A DNA stretch of 64,000 nt. Origin: Pedobacter sp. AK013. GTDB taxonomy: Bacteria > Bacteroidota > Bacteroidia > Sphingobacteriales > Sphingobacteriaceae. Shown here piece after piece: positions 24,683 to 32,228 of this stretch (position 1 is the first letter of the stretch; each line of letters starts with the position of its first letter). A program made the translations under genes and the position numbers. The notes under the pieces were generated by a model. That model worked only from the letters and a program-made list of their open reading frames with translations. It ran no database searches and had not been told where the DNA came from. The stretch is from positions 1-64,000 of the forward strand of contig NZ_JACHCQ010000001.1 in NCBI RefSeq assembly GCF_014205835.1, read 5' to 3'.

Positions 24683-25666
24683 GTGAATTTAACAGCTGAG
24701 GATATATTTTCTATCAAAAACGCAGATGAGTTTAACTCCATTGCTTTAAATATTTTTAAGTTACAGGCTCAAAACTGTAACGTATACCGCGAATATATTT
24801 TTCATTTGGGTATTGATGCCGATGAAATAACCGAAGTAGCTCAGATCCCTTTTCTGCCGATCAGCTTTTTTAAAACCCATTCGGTTTTAAGCAGTACCGC
24901 CCCTATTGAGGTTACTTTTAGCAGTTCGGGCACTACGGGCATGGCACAGAGCAGCCACCATGTAACTGATGCAAAACTTTATGAGCAGAGTTACCTGCAG
25001 GCTTTTACCGAATTTTATGGTGATGTTACCGATTATTGTTTTTTAGCATTATTACCCTCCTACCAACAGCGCTCAGGTTCGTCGTTAATTTACATGGTGA
25101 ACGATCTGATCGAAAAAAGTAAACATCCACAAAGCGGTTATTTTTTATACAATCACGATGAGTTATTGCAAACCCTGCTCGATTTAAAATCAAAAAATCA
25201 AAAAACCGTTTTAATCGGGGTTACTTATGCCCTGCTTGATTTTATCGAAAATTTCGATATCGATTTCCCTGATTTGATTGTAATGGAAACCGGAGGAATG
25301 AAAGGAAAACGTAAAGAAATGGTGCGCGAGGAGCTACATGAACAGTTAACCAAAGGGTTTGGCGTAAAAGCTATCCATAGCGAATACGGAATGACAGAAC
25401 TACTTTCTCAGGCTTATTCTTTGGGTGAAGGTATTTTTAACTGCCCAAGCTGGATGCACATTTTAATCCGCGATACCAATGATCCTTTAAGTTTAATCGA
25501 AAATGGCAGAACCGGTGGCATTAACGTAATCGATTTGGCCAATATCAATTCCTGCTCGTTTATTGCCACACAAGATCTGGGCAGGATCAATCCCGATCAG
25601 AGTTTTGAAGTGTTGGGCAGGTTTGACAATGCCGATATAAGGGGCTGTAATCTTTTAGTGCAGTAA
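24683..25666 (+). CDS. LuxE-like acyl-protein synthetase / acyltransferase
   Basis: The preferred start is GTG 24683 (MNLTAEDIF, 327 residues); the upstream TTG at 24668 would overlap a TACTTTTG (24671-24678) that fits a -7 element, in which case the mRNA would begin close to the GTG. The protein has the adenylate-forming core of LuxE-type enzymes: TFSSSGTTGMAQSSH (phosphate-binding loop, about 80-95) and HSEYGMTELLSQAY (about 233-247). LuxE activates fatty acids for the luciferase aldehyde, but Bacteroidetes homologues have no lux genes, so the acyl acceptor is unknown. Its stop abuts the stop of the convergent Fur-family gene with no spacer. Confidence 0.82.
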   Translation: MNLTAEDIFSIKNADEFNSIALNIFKLQAQNCNVYREYIFHLGIDADEITEVAQIPFLPISFFKTHSVLSSTAPIEVTFSSSGTTGMAQSSHHVTDAKLYEQSYLQAFTEFYGDVTDYCFLALLPSYQQRSGSSLIYMVNDLIEKSKHPQSGYFLYNHDELLQTLLDLKSKNQKTVLIGVTYALLDFIENFDIDFPDLIVMETGGMKGKRKEMVREELHEQLTKGFGVKAIHSEYGMTELLSQAYSLGEGIFNCPSWMHILIRDTNDPLSLIENGRTGGINVIDLANINSCSFIATQDLGRINPDQSFEVLGRFDNADIRGCNLLVQ

Positions 25667-26104
25667 TTAATTTATCTTATCCGAGCAACTGGCACATATA
25701 CCGGTAGCAATCAGATTAAGATGATCTACCTTAAAACCTGCCGGAACTTTTAACGCCGGAATTTTAACGGTATCTAAACAGTAAATTTTATGGCAGTTAT
25801 CACAGTTAAAATGCACATGCTCATCATGGTGCTCGTGCGCACTGCAACTATCAGAGCAGATGGCATAGTTGGCCGTGCCCTGTTGATCTAAAACCTTGTG
25901 GATAATCCCTTTTTCTTCAAAAGCCTGCAAAACACGGTACAAGGTAACACGATCTGCATCTTTCCCCATTACCTGCTCTAAATAAGGCTGCGAGGTTGCA
26001 GAATCTCTTCCGCTCAAAATCTCCAGCACCTGCAAACGTGGAGCAGTTCTTTTTAGTCCATTCTTAACCAAAAGTTTTTCGAAACGCGCTGTATTATTTT
26101 CCAT
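25667..26104 (-). CDS. zur: Fur-family regulator, probably zinc-sensing (Zur)
   Basis: The protein has 145 residues with a winged helix (about 10-75, KRTAPRLQVLEIL ... DRVTLYRVLQAFEEKG) and a dimerisation domain. The latter has the CDNC (101-104) and CASC (137-140) pairs that hold the structural zinc and a His-rich HEHHDEHVH sensor-site loop (90-98). Fur-family proteins bind dyad operators when metal-loaded. Zur is preferred over Fur or PerR because of the context: it closes an operon of MerC-like, ABC-transporter and DUF3299-like genes, with a CobW/ZNG GTPase divergent. It starts 20 bases after the last DUF3299-like gene. The symbol is an inference from context. Confidence 0.8.
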   Translation of the reverse strand: MENNTARFEKLLVKNGLKRTAPRLQVLEILSGRDSATSQPYLEQVMGKDADRVTLYRVLQAFEEKGIIHKVLDQQGTANYAICSDSCSAHEHHDEHVHFNCDNCHKIYCLDTVKIPALKVPAGFKVDHLNLIATGICASCSDKIN

Positions 26105-26124
26105 AACAATACAAAAATAAGCAA

Positions 26125-26577
26125 TTAATTAATGAGTTTGGCATTTTTGATACTGATTGGTGGGGCATAACTCGCATCCTTCTGTTCCAGTTTTAAAATC
26201 CCTTTCACATGGATCGGTTTTTCGCTATAAACTGTAGCACTTTCCATTTCGATCATGATCATCACCGGAATACCGTTCTGTCCACAAAAATAACACTGGT
26301 TGATCGGCAGCGTGGCCAATAAGAATTTTTGTTGCTTTTGTCCGCTTTTTATCGGAATCAGATAACCTGTTAAATCGAACTCTCTATTTTCAAAACGTCT
26401 GATCGATTCAGTAAATAGGGGCAAAAGTTCATTCTTTTCGGTAAGTTCAAATTTCACCGAGCCGATTACATCCCAGTTTAAAGATCGCAACTGATCTTTA
26501 GGGTTGTGCTTTTGCGTTTGTGCAGCGGCAACTGAGCAAACCGAAAACAGACAGAAAATAAAATATAAAGATCTCAT
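26125..26577 (-). CDS. Secreted DUF3299-like protein, third paralogue
   Basis: The protein has 150 residues with a signal peptide ending AAAQ (about residue 19). The core LTGYLIPIKSG ... FLLATLPINQCYFCGQNGIP matches the pattern of the two genes before it, G-Y-x-I-P and a CxxCG motif, and resembles DUF3299. It is more divergent than the other two. Its ATG overlaps the stop of the preceding paralogue by four bases (ATGA), so translation is coupled. In Pseudomonas aeruginosa a DUF3299 lipoprotein sits with a LolD/FtsX-like transporter in a zinc-responsive operon (PA4063-PA4066), which supports a metal-related periplasmic role. Confidence 0.7.
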   Translation of the reverse strand: MRSLYFIFCLFSVCSVAAAQTQKHNPKDQLRSLNWDVIGSVKFELTEKNELLPLFTESIRRFENREFDLTGYLIPIKSGQKQQKFLLATLPINQCYFCGQNGIPVMIMIEMESATVYSEKPIHVKGILKLEQKDASYAPPISIKNAKLIN

Positions 26578-27011
26578 CGTTTCACAGCATCTAATAGAAA
26601 AAAAGTAGACCGGCTATCGCCAGAATCATTGATTATAAATTTCCCCCGAAGTGTAATGGGCTCATCGGTCCAGGTAATCGGTTTTAAAGTCTTCACTTCT
26701 ATCATCGAAGGGATATCTCCAGTGCCACAATACGGACAAGAGGCAATGGGCACGATTGAAAACATAAATTCGCTGAAGCTATTACCAACTTTGATAGGAA
26801 TAATATACCCGGGAAGTTCAATTACTTTATTGTGGATTGCCTTTAATGCGGGTGGAAAAATGGCCTGCCAAACAAGAGGTTTTACTTGCTTGTCGTATTT
26901 TAAGCCGATCAGATTCCAAGTAGCGGTCCGCATCTCGGTATGTACATTTACCTGGGCAGTAGCCGTAAAAGAGATCACTATAAATAAAACTGTTATATAT
27001 TTTTTCATCAT
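26574..27011 (-). CDS. Secreted DUF3299-like protein, second paralogue
   Basis: The protein has 145 residues with a signal peptide to about residue 19 (FTATAQ). It is clearly paralogous to the gene just upstream: both contain VHTEMRT or VHTDMRT, TWNLIGL, LPGYIIP, SIVPIASCPYCG and GDIPSM, and both end in a FIINDSGD block. The CPYCG motif could bind zinc or form a redox disulfide. The four-base overlaps at both ends (ATGA) put it in the middle of one mRNA. The DUF3299 label is from motif resemblance. Confidence 0.72.
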   Translation of the reverse strand: MMKKYITVLFIVISFTATAQVNVHTEMRTATWNLIGLKYDKQVKPLVWQAIFPPALKAIHNKVIELPGYIIPIKVGNSFSEFMFSIVPIASCPYCGTGDIPSMIEVKTLKPITWTDEPITLRGKFIINDSGDSRSTFFLLDAVKR

Positions 27012-27445
27012 AACTGTTTTGCGTTTAAAAGAAAAAATTCGCCTCTATCATCACCCGAATCGTTAATGATGAATATTCCTTTCAGTTTGATCGGTTTTTC
27101 GGTAATAGGGATAGCCGTTACCATTTTCACCTGCACCATTGATGGTATATCGCCTGAGCCACAGTACGGACAGGAAGCAATGGGTACAATGGAGAGCATA
27201 AATTCGCTAAATTTCGACCCCACCTTTGTGGGAATGATGTAACCGGGCAGCTCGATAACCTTATTGTGTAATGCCTTTAATGCCGGTGGAAAAACACTTC
27301 CCCATTTCTTTGGTGCAATTTCGGCATCGTACCTTAAACCGATCAGGTTCCAGGTAGGCGTGCGCATGTCGGTATGTACCTTAACCTGCGCCGCTACTAC
27401 GTGGATAACTAAACATGAAACAACCAATAAAACCAATTTCTTCAT
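27008..27445 (-). CDS. Secreted DUF3299-like protein, first paralogue
   Basis: The protein has 145 residues with a signal peptide to about residue 19 (VVAAQ). It shares KVHTDMRTPTWNLIGLRYD, LPGYIIPTKVG and IASCPYCGSGDIPSM with the next gene, so the pair arose by a fairly recent tandem duplication. It follows the FtsX-like permease by 18 bases. A periplasmic metal-binding or transporter-accessory role is inferred from the operon. No lipobox Cys is seen, unlike the lipoprotein of the Pseudomonas operon. Confidence 0.72.
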   Translation of the reverse strand: MKKLVLLVVSCLVIHVVAAQVKVHTDMRTPTWNLIGLRYDAEIAPKKWGSVFPPALKALHNKVIELPGYIIPTKVGSKFSEFMLSIVPIASCPYCGSGDIPSMVQVKMVTAIPITEKPIKLKGIFIINDSGDDRGEFFLLNAKQL

Positions 27446-27463
27446 TACATAAAACCTTTAAGG

Positions 27464-28678
27464 TTATCTGTCTTTGATTAAGGTTTGGGCAATATCAACT
27501 TTGTAAATCTGCATAGCAGGAATAAGTGAAGCCAAAGTACCTATAAACAGCCCGATCCAGATTAAATAAATTTCCTGCGGAATTGCCGTAAGCCCGGTTA
27601 ATTTTGCCTGCGAAGATTCCTGATAAATCCCGATTACCTCAAGCGCAGTATGGCCGACCAATAAACCCAAACAGGTACCGATAAACGTAACCAAAACCCC
27701 TTCAAACATGACCAGGAAAAACAATTTCGATTTTGATGCACCCAGGCAACGCATAATGGCCAAATCGTATTTCCGCTCTTTCATCGCGTTGTAAAGACTG
27801 ATAAAAATACTCAGGGCGGCAATCCCCATAATAAATATGGCAAACCATTGTAGGGTATCTATTCCAACTCCAATGAGCGAAAACAGCCTTGCACTTTCCA
27901 TGGCCGGAGATGCGGCCTGCATGTTAGTGCTCTGGTTAACCATCCGCGGGAAAAGAATAACCGACATTGGCGATTTGTACTGGATTAGCAAGGCTGTAAT
28001 CTGTTTATCATTAATTTCTTTGGCTTCTTCCGCAGCAGCGTGGATATGGCCCTCGGTATGCTTCCCTTCATGCATTTTATACACACTGCCAATATTAGTG
28101 AGAATCAAATTATCAGTGATATTTCCCTGTGGTTTTAAGATCCCTTTTACCTGGTAAGCATGTTGTTTATGCACATCTCCATTCCCGGTTAAGCCATGTG
28201 CACCGAAAAAGGAATCGCCAATCTTAAGCTTGGTTGTTAAAGCTACCGTACTACCCAAAGTTACTTCCAGATCTTTATGCCAAAAACTTCCATTTTGAAT
28301 AGATAAACCATAAAGATTAGAGAAATTGCTATCGGTGCCAACAATGCGGTACCCATTATAATTATCGCCCAATGCCAATGGAACGGCCCTTTTAACCATC
28401 GGGTTCTGCATTAATTTGTAGGCATCTTTAGCCGGGATATTTCCTGTTGGGTAATCGATATGATAAACACTACTTAATATCAACTGTAAGGGGCTTCCTT
28501 TTGCGCCCACAACCAGATCGATATCCTTGGCATTTTTCTCCAGTTTGTTGCTAATCTGTGTAGAAGCCAAAAAGAGAATAGACAGGATACCCACACCAAA
28601 GGCAACCAAAATAATATTCAAAATTGTTGTGAGCTTATTTCTGATGAGGTTTTTAGTACTGATTTTAAAGATATTCAT
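27464..28678 (-). CDS. FtsX/MacB-type ABC transporter permease
   Basis: The protein has 404 residues with one N-terminal transmembrane segment (about 16-40), a periplasmic domain (about 45-265) and three C-terminal segments (about 275-300, 325-350, 372-392), the standard FtsX-like topology. The C-terminal block MKERKYDLAIMRCLGASKSK is the usual coupling region with the ATPase. The periplasmic loop holds a His-rich HEGKHTEGHIHAAAEE stretch, which suits metal handling. The start codon overlaps the last base of the ATPase stop. With the preceding ATPase it should form a mechanotransmission-type ABC system that moves substrates or proteins in the periplasm without a channel. Confidence 0.88.
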   Translation of the reverse strand: MNIFKISTKNLIRNKLTTILNIILVAFGVGILSILFLASTQISNKLEKNAKDIDLVVGAKGSPLQLILSSVYHIDYPTGNIPAKDAYKLMQNPMVKRAVPLALGDNYNGYRIVGTDSNFSNLYGLSIQNGSFWHKDLEVTLGSTVALTTKLKIGDSFFGAHGLTGNGDVHKQHAYQVKGILKPQGNITDNLILTNIGSVYKMHEGKHTEGHIHAAAEEAKEINDKQITALLIQYKSPMSVILFPRMVNQSTNMQAASPAMESARLFSLIGVGIDTLQWFAIFIMGIAALSIFISLYNAMKERKYDLAIMRCLGASKSKLFFLVMFEGVLVTFIGTCLGLLVGHTALEVIGIYQESSQAKLTGLTAIPQEIYLIWIGLFIGTLASLIPAMQIYKVDIAQTLIKDR

Positions 28679-29304
28679 TAGAGTAGATAGGTTTTAGTAA
28701 TGTGATCCCGGACTCTTCCGTCATGCGTAGCAATAATCAGTGCTGCACCATTATCTTTAGCCTGGGTAGTCAGCATCTGGATTACCTGATTAGCATTTTC
28801 ATCATCTAAGCTAGAGGTAGGTTCATCTGCAATTAACAGATCGGGTTTATTTACCAATGCGCGTGCTACCGAAACTCTTTGCAACTGCCCTTGACTTAAT
28901 TCATCGGGATAATTTTTAGCCAGCTCGGCAATACCCAGATCAGCTAAAAGTGACAGGTTTCGCTCGTGATCTATAGGCAAACCAGCCATTACTGCAGCAA
29001 GTTCTAAGTTATCGAGCACATCAAGAGAACGAATAAGATGCGGCCTTTGAAAAATGATGCCGATATGCCTTCCCCTAAATCTATCCCGCTCCTTTGCAGA
29101 CAAAGTATATAAATCGGTTCCGTTAATTAAAACTTCACCTTGGCTTGGCTTTAAAAGACCGGAAATAATATTAAGAAGCGTGCTCTTGCCACTGCCTGAT
29201 GCACCTAGCAGAAGCCATTGCTCCATGTCGGCAATTTCCCAGCATGGAAATTTTAAGTTTCGCCCCTTATCATAAACATGTGCTAATGAGCTGATTTTAA
29301 TCAT
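28678..29304 (-). CDS. LolD/MacB-type ABC transporter ATPase
   Basis: ATG 29304 (MIKISSLAHVYDKG) gives 208 residues, the usual size; the open frame continues upstream only through another gene. Walker A GASGSGKST (about 35-43), signature LSQGQLQRVSVARAL, Walker B LLIADEPTSSLD and the H-loop His (IATHDGR) are all present. It powers the FtsX-type permease encoded next. Its first eight bases overlap the end of a 54-residue peptide gene. Known relatives in zinc-responsive Pseudomonas and Vibrio operons are thought to aid zinc uptake; the transported species is not proven there either. Confidence 0.9.
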   Translation of the reverse strand: MIKISSLAHVYDKGRNLKFPCWEIADMEQWLLLGASGSGKSTLLNIISGLLKPSQGEVLINGTDLYTLSAKERDRFRGRHIGIIFQRPHLIRSLDVLDNLELAAVMAGLPIDHERNLSLLADLGIAELAKNYPDELSQGQLQRVSVARALVNKPDLLIADEPTSSLDDENANQVIQMLTTQAKDNGAALIIATHDGRVRDHITKTYLL

Positions 29305-29461
29305 GATGTACTGCCTTTTGCATTTTTTTAACAACCAGATTTTTAATGGCATAACGCCTGTAAAGTGCTATTCCATCATTTGTGCCATGCTTACAGGCAG
29401 GATTTAACATCATAATAAATAGCAATGCAGGGATAAATAAGATTTTATGGTTCATTGACAT
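29297..29461 (-). CDS. 54-residue secreted or lipoprotein-like peptide of the zinc operon
   Basis: ATG 29461 (or 29455) to TAA 29297 encodes a basic start (MNHK), a hydrophobic segment ILFIPALLFIMML, then NPACKHGTNDG, and a basic tail ending AVHHD. The Cys at 23 could be a lipobox Cys, although N-P-A before it is unusual. Cys23, His25 and the terminal His-His-Asp could bind a metal. It starts six bases after the MerC-like stop and overlaps the ATPase start by eight bases (ATGATTAA), so it is locked into the operon. I know no family for it. Confidence 0.65.
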   Translation of the reverse strand: MSMNHKILFIPALLFIMMLNPACKHGTNDGIALYRRYAIKNLVVKKMQKAVHHD

Positions 29462-29467
29462 AATTGA

Positions 29468-29860
29468 CTATTGATGACCCAATGGACAAGATTTAAGCAT
29501 TCGTAAATTGATATAATGGGCTGCAGCAATGGTAAAGCCGCCAATTGGGATCAAGATGGGCTCCAATGGTTCGATGCCTGAAAAATGTCCCAATGCAATA
29601 CATGCAAAGCCAGCAATAAGTACCAGGATTGGTATCATGCGGCGGTGCTGTTTGCGGTATGCCGCACTTAAACTCCAAATACCTACGATCAATGAAACTG
29701 TAATCATCGTAACTTCAACCGCTTCATTAGCCAGAAAACCCATCCCCCACAAGGGTAAAACGGTAATTAAAAATGGCAATGCGGCGCAATGTATAGCGCA
29801 AAGTGTGGAGGCTGTAATACCGATCCGATCGAGGTTGATTCTGTAGCTTCGTAGTTTCAT
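29468..29860 (-). CDS. MerC-domain membrane protein
   Basis: ATG 29860 (MKLRSYRINLDRIG) gives 130 residues; the longer frame runs into the promoter. Four hydrophobic segments (about 12-37, 44-62, 70-88, 95-115) match MerC, and the first contains the metal-binding pair in TASTLCAIHCAALP (Cys21 and Cys25). MerC proteins carry Hg2+ in mercury resistance, but chromosomal MerC-like proteins of Bacteroidetes have no merA neighbour and are more likely zinc or other soft-metal transporters. It is the first gene of the operon and sits directly behind the dyad-bearing divergent promoter. Confidence 0.87.
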   Translation of the reverse strand: MKLRSYRINLDRIGITASTLCAIHCAALPFLITVLPLWGMGFLANEAVEVTMITVSLIVGIWSLSAAYRKQHRRMIPILVLIAGFACIALGHFSGIEPLEPILIPIGGFTIAAAHYINLRMLKSCPLGHQ

Positions 29861-29878
29861 TAAAATAAATTTAGTCGA

Positions 29879-29941
29879 CAAATATAAAAGCAATTTAGTT
29901 GCATTTAAAATAATCAGCCTTATATTTGCAACTAAATTGCA
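29879..29941. promoter_or_regulatory. Divergent promoters with two 15-bp dyads, candidate Zur boxes
   Basis: TGCAACTAAATTGCA (29927-29941) recurs in inverse orientation at 29889-29903 with one mismatch. Each is itself a TGCAA-N5-TTGCA dyad. The plus promoter reads TTG (29899-29901), 19 bases, TATATTTG (29921-29928), so one dyad covers its -33 and the other its -7 and start region. The minus -7 element TATATTTG occupies 29886-29879, just beside the first dyad. A metal-loaded Zur bound here would shut both directions. Confidence 0.75.
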
Positions 29942-29946
29942 TTAAA

Positions 29947-31149
29947 ATGATAAAGAAATTACCGGTAACTGTATTAAGCGGTTTTTTAGGGAGCGGCAAA
30001 ACTACGCTGCTCAACGCCATATTAAGGAATAAGCAAGATTTAAAAGTGGCTGTTATTGTAAACGATATGAGCGAGGTAAATATTGATGCTGCCATGGTTA
30101 AAAACCAACATATCTTATCTAAAACTGACGAAAAGCTGGTAGAAATGAGCAATGGCTGCATCTGCTGTACCCTACGTGAAGATCTGATGATTGAAGTAGA
30201 AAGATTGGCAAAAGAAGATCGGTTCGACTACCTGCTGATTGAAAGCACCGGAATATCCGAACCCATCCCTGTAGCCCAAACATTTTCTTTTATTGATGAG
30301 GCGTTGGGTATTGATTTGAGCAGGTTTAGCCGCTTAGATACAATGGTAACTGTTGTAGATGCTTATAATTTTTACAAGGACTTTGGCTCGGCAGATAAGC
30401 TTGTAGACCGTAACATGGTTGATAATGCCGCAGATAAACGTACTATTGTTAACCTACTTACCGATCAGATCGAATTTGCAAATGTAATTTTATTGAACAA
30501 AACAGACCTGGTAAGTGATAACGATCTTAAAGTACTAAAGGCGTTAATTGCAAAACTTAACCCAACTGCTAAAATTTATCAGACACTTTTTGGAGAAATA
30601 GATCCGGTCTTACTCTTAAATACAGGTCTATTTGATTTTGAATCAGCATCAGATGGTGCCGGATGGAAAAAAGAGCTGGAAGAAGTTCATCAGCCAGAAA
30701 CTGAAGAATATGGAATAAGTTCAATGGTATTCCGTTCCAAAAAACCTTTTCACCCTGAAAGATTATGGCATTACATCAATAAGGAATTTCCACAGAACAT
30801 TATCCGTTCAAAAGGCATCTTCTATTTAGCTGCAATGCCCGAGCAGGCTATTAATTTCTCGCAAGCGGGCGGTTCTCTACGCATCGATTTGGCAGGGGTT
30901 TGGTGGGCCAGTATGCCGCAGCACGAACGGGAACAATATGTGGACTACCTTGAAAACAGAAGTGAAATTGATGCAGATTGGGATGATGACTTTGGAGACC
31001 GTAAAAATGAGCTTGTTTTTATCGGACAGGAAATGAACAACGATGCGCTAAAAAAATCGCTTGAATACTGTCTATTAACTGATACAGAAGTAAAAAATTA
31101 CGCAACAAAAAACAGCTTTAAGAACCCTTTTGAGCGTATTTTGTCATAA
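29947..31149 (+). CDS. CobW/ZNG-type GTPase, zinc metallochaperone candidate
   Basis: ATG 29947 (MIKKLPVTVLSGFLGSGKTT) gives 400 residues; the longer frame would start inside the operator. Walker A GSGKTT lies at 15-20, the CxCC metal motif GCICC at 70-74, ESTGISEP follows, the guanine motif NKTD lies near 185, and a CobW C-terminal domain follows (about 255-385, FRSKKPFHPERLW). The CxCC motif marks the COG0523 family; the Zur-regulated members (ZigA, YciC, ZNG1) deliver zinc to client enzymes during starvation. The divergent Zur-containing operon and shared dyads make this subgroup the best fit. Confidence 0.9.
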   Translation: MIKKLPVTVLSGFLGSGKTTLLNAILRNKQDLKVAVIVNDMSEVNIDAAMVKNQHILSKTDEKLVEMSNGCICCTLREDLMIEVERLAKEDRFDYLLIESTGISEPIPVAQTFSFIDEALGIDLSRFSRLDTMVTVVDAYNFYKDFGSADKLVDRNMVDNAADKRTIVNLLTDQIEFANVILLNKTDLVSDNDLKVLKALIAKLNPTAKIYQTLFGEIDPVLLLNTGLFDFESASDGAGWKKELEEVHQPETEEYGISSMVFRSKKPFHPERLWHYINKEFPQNIIRSKGIFYLAAMPEQAINFSQAGGSLRIDLAGVWWASMPQHEREQYVDYLENRSEIDADWDDDFGDRKNELVFIGQEMNNDALKKSLEYCLLTDTEVKNYATKNSFKNPFERILS

Positions 31150-31254
31150 AATAAAATAATAGTCGATGAAATGAACAAAATGGTAGTTTTTCGATGATAT
31201 TCTTGGGTTTTATTTTGTGTAAATTTGATTTACCCAACCAAACTTACGCTTATT

Positions 31255-31431
31255 ATGAAACCCTCAGAAGAATTAACTTTAGTTAAAACCCGCTTATCAT
31301 GCCCGAAGTGTAAAAATTTCGAAACCTATAGGGTGCCAAGGGGTTTTCTCTTTAAAACACTTATGCCATGGATTTCAGTTAAGAGATACAAATGTTATAA
31401 GTGTTTTAATAAGTTTTACGTATTTAATTAA
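31255..31431 (+). CDS. Small zinc-ribbon protein
   Basis: ATG 31255 (MKPSEELTLVKTR) gives 58 residues. Two Cys pairs, CPKC and CYKC, separated by about 27 residues, form a zinc-ribbon pattern, with basic and aromatic residues between them. Family and partner are not recognised. A strong terminator follows 23 bases after the stop, so it is a single-gene unit. The GTPase gene ends about 105 bases upstream. Confidence 0.65.
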   Translation: MKPSEELTLVKTRLSCPKCKNFETYRVPRGFLFKTLMPWISVKRYKCYKCFNKFYVFN

Positions 31432-31454
31432 CATCTAAAGTTAACATCTCATTT

Positions 31455-31476
31455 AAGCCACTTTAGTGGCTTTTTT
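31455..31476 (+). terminator. Rho-independent terminator
   Basis: AAGCCAC (31455-31461), loop TTTA, GTGGCTT (31466-31472) and a run of six T. It ends the small zinc-ribbon transcript, and on the other strand it lies about 40 bases past the LytTR regulator's stop. Confidence 0.9.
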
Positions 31477-31514
31477 CATTTCAGGATGAAATAATTCACG
31501 AAAAGCAATTCGCA

Positions 31515-32228
31515 TTATTTAAGTGTGGCATGTTGCAGTTTTTTAAATACATATTCTTTATAACTTGCTCCTATTGGTAATTCTTTGGTACCAATTTCAA
31601 TATCGTAAGCAGTAAAAGCAGTCACCTTTTTCAAATTAACTATAAAAGAGCGGTGAATGCGTAAAAAAGAGCTGTTCTGAAGTTCTGTTTCCAGCTCACT
31701 AATTTTGTATTTAGCCGTTACCTTCCTATCGGTACAGTGAATTACAATATAATCTTTTAAACTCTCTACATACAATACTTCGTCCTCATTCAGATTGTGA
31801 AACTTGCCCCCTGTTTTGATGTAAATAAACTGATGGGCAGTAACAGGTATTGCCTCAGGTTTAACAATGGGGCCTCTTAACCTCAAATAACGGTCAACAG
31901 CCTTAAAAAAACGGTCAAAAGTAATGGGTTTGAGTAAATAATCGATCAGATCGAGATCGTAACCTTCTATTGCGTATTCGCGGTAAGCCGTTGTAATAAT
32001 TACAGCAGGTGGATTTTTTAAGGTTTTAAGAAAATCAATCCCCGTAATCTGAGGCATTTTAATATCCAGGAACAACAGGTCAACCGGTATTGTCCTGAGC
32101 ATCTCCAATGCTTTAATCGCGTTTGAGCAGGTACCCACAACCTCAAAAGTATCCAGCTGGTTAATATGATTTTGTATCAATTGAATAGCCAGTGGCTCAT
32201 CATCAACTAAAAGACATTTTACTTTCAT
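31515..32228 (-). CDS. LytTR-family response regulator
   Basis: The protein has 237 residues. The receiver domain (about 1-120) has the acidic pair DDE at 9-11 and the phospho-acceptor Asp55 in LLFLDIKMP. A LytTR DNA-binding domain follows (about 135-235), with YIKTGGKFHNLNEDEVLYVE and FLRIHRSFIVNLKKV, the family hallmark. The start overlaps the end of the histidine kinase gene by 26 bases. Together they form a LytS/LytR-type two-component system. Targets are unknown; the TonB-dependent receptor divergent from the kinase is a candidate. Confidence 0.95.
   Translation of the reverse strand: MKVKCLLVDDEPLAIQLIQNHINQLDTFEVVGTCSNAIKALEMLRTIPVDLLFLDIKMPQITGIDFLKTLKNPPAVIITTAYREYAIEGYDLDLIDYLLKPITFDRFFKAVDRYLRLRGPIVKPEAIPVTAHQFIYIKTGGKFHNLNEDEVLYVESLKDYIVIHCTDRKVTAKYKISELETELQNSSFLRIHRSFIVNLKKVTAFTAYDIEIGTKELPIGASYKEYVFKKLQHATLK

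Noticed and set aside
24683..25666. Bioluminescence operon
   Set aside because: Only a LuxE-like protein is present; luxA, luxB, luxC and luxD are missing, and LuxE-like proteins are common in Bacteroidetes without light production.
29468..29860. Mercury resistance locus
   Set aside because: MerC is present, but merR, merT, merP and merA are absent, and all neighbours point to zinc homeostasis.
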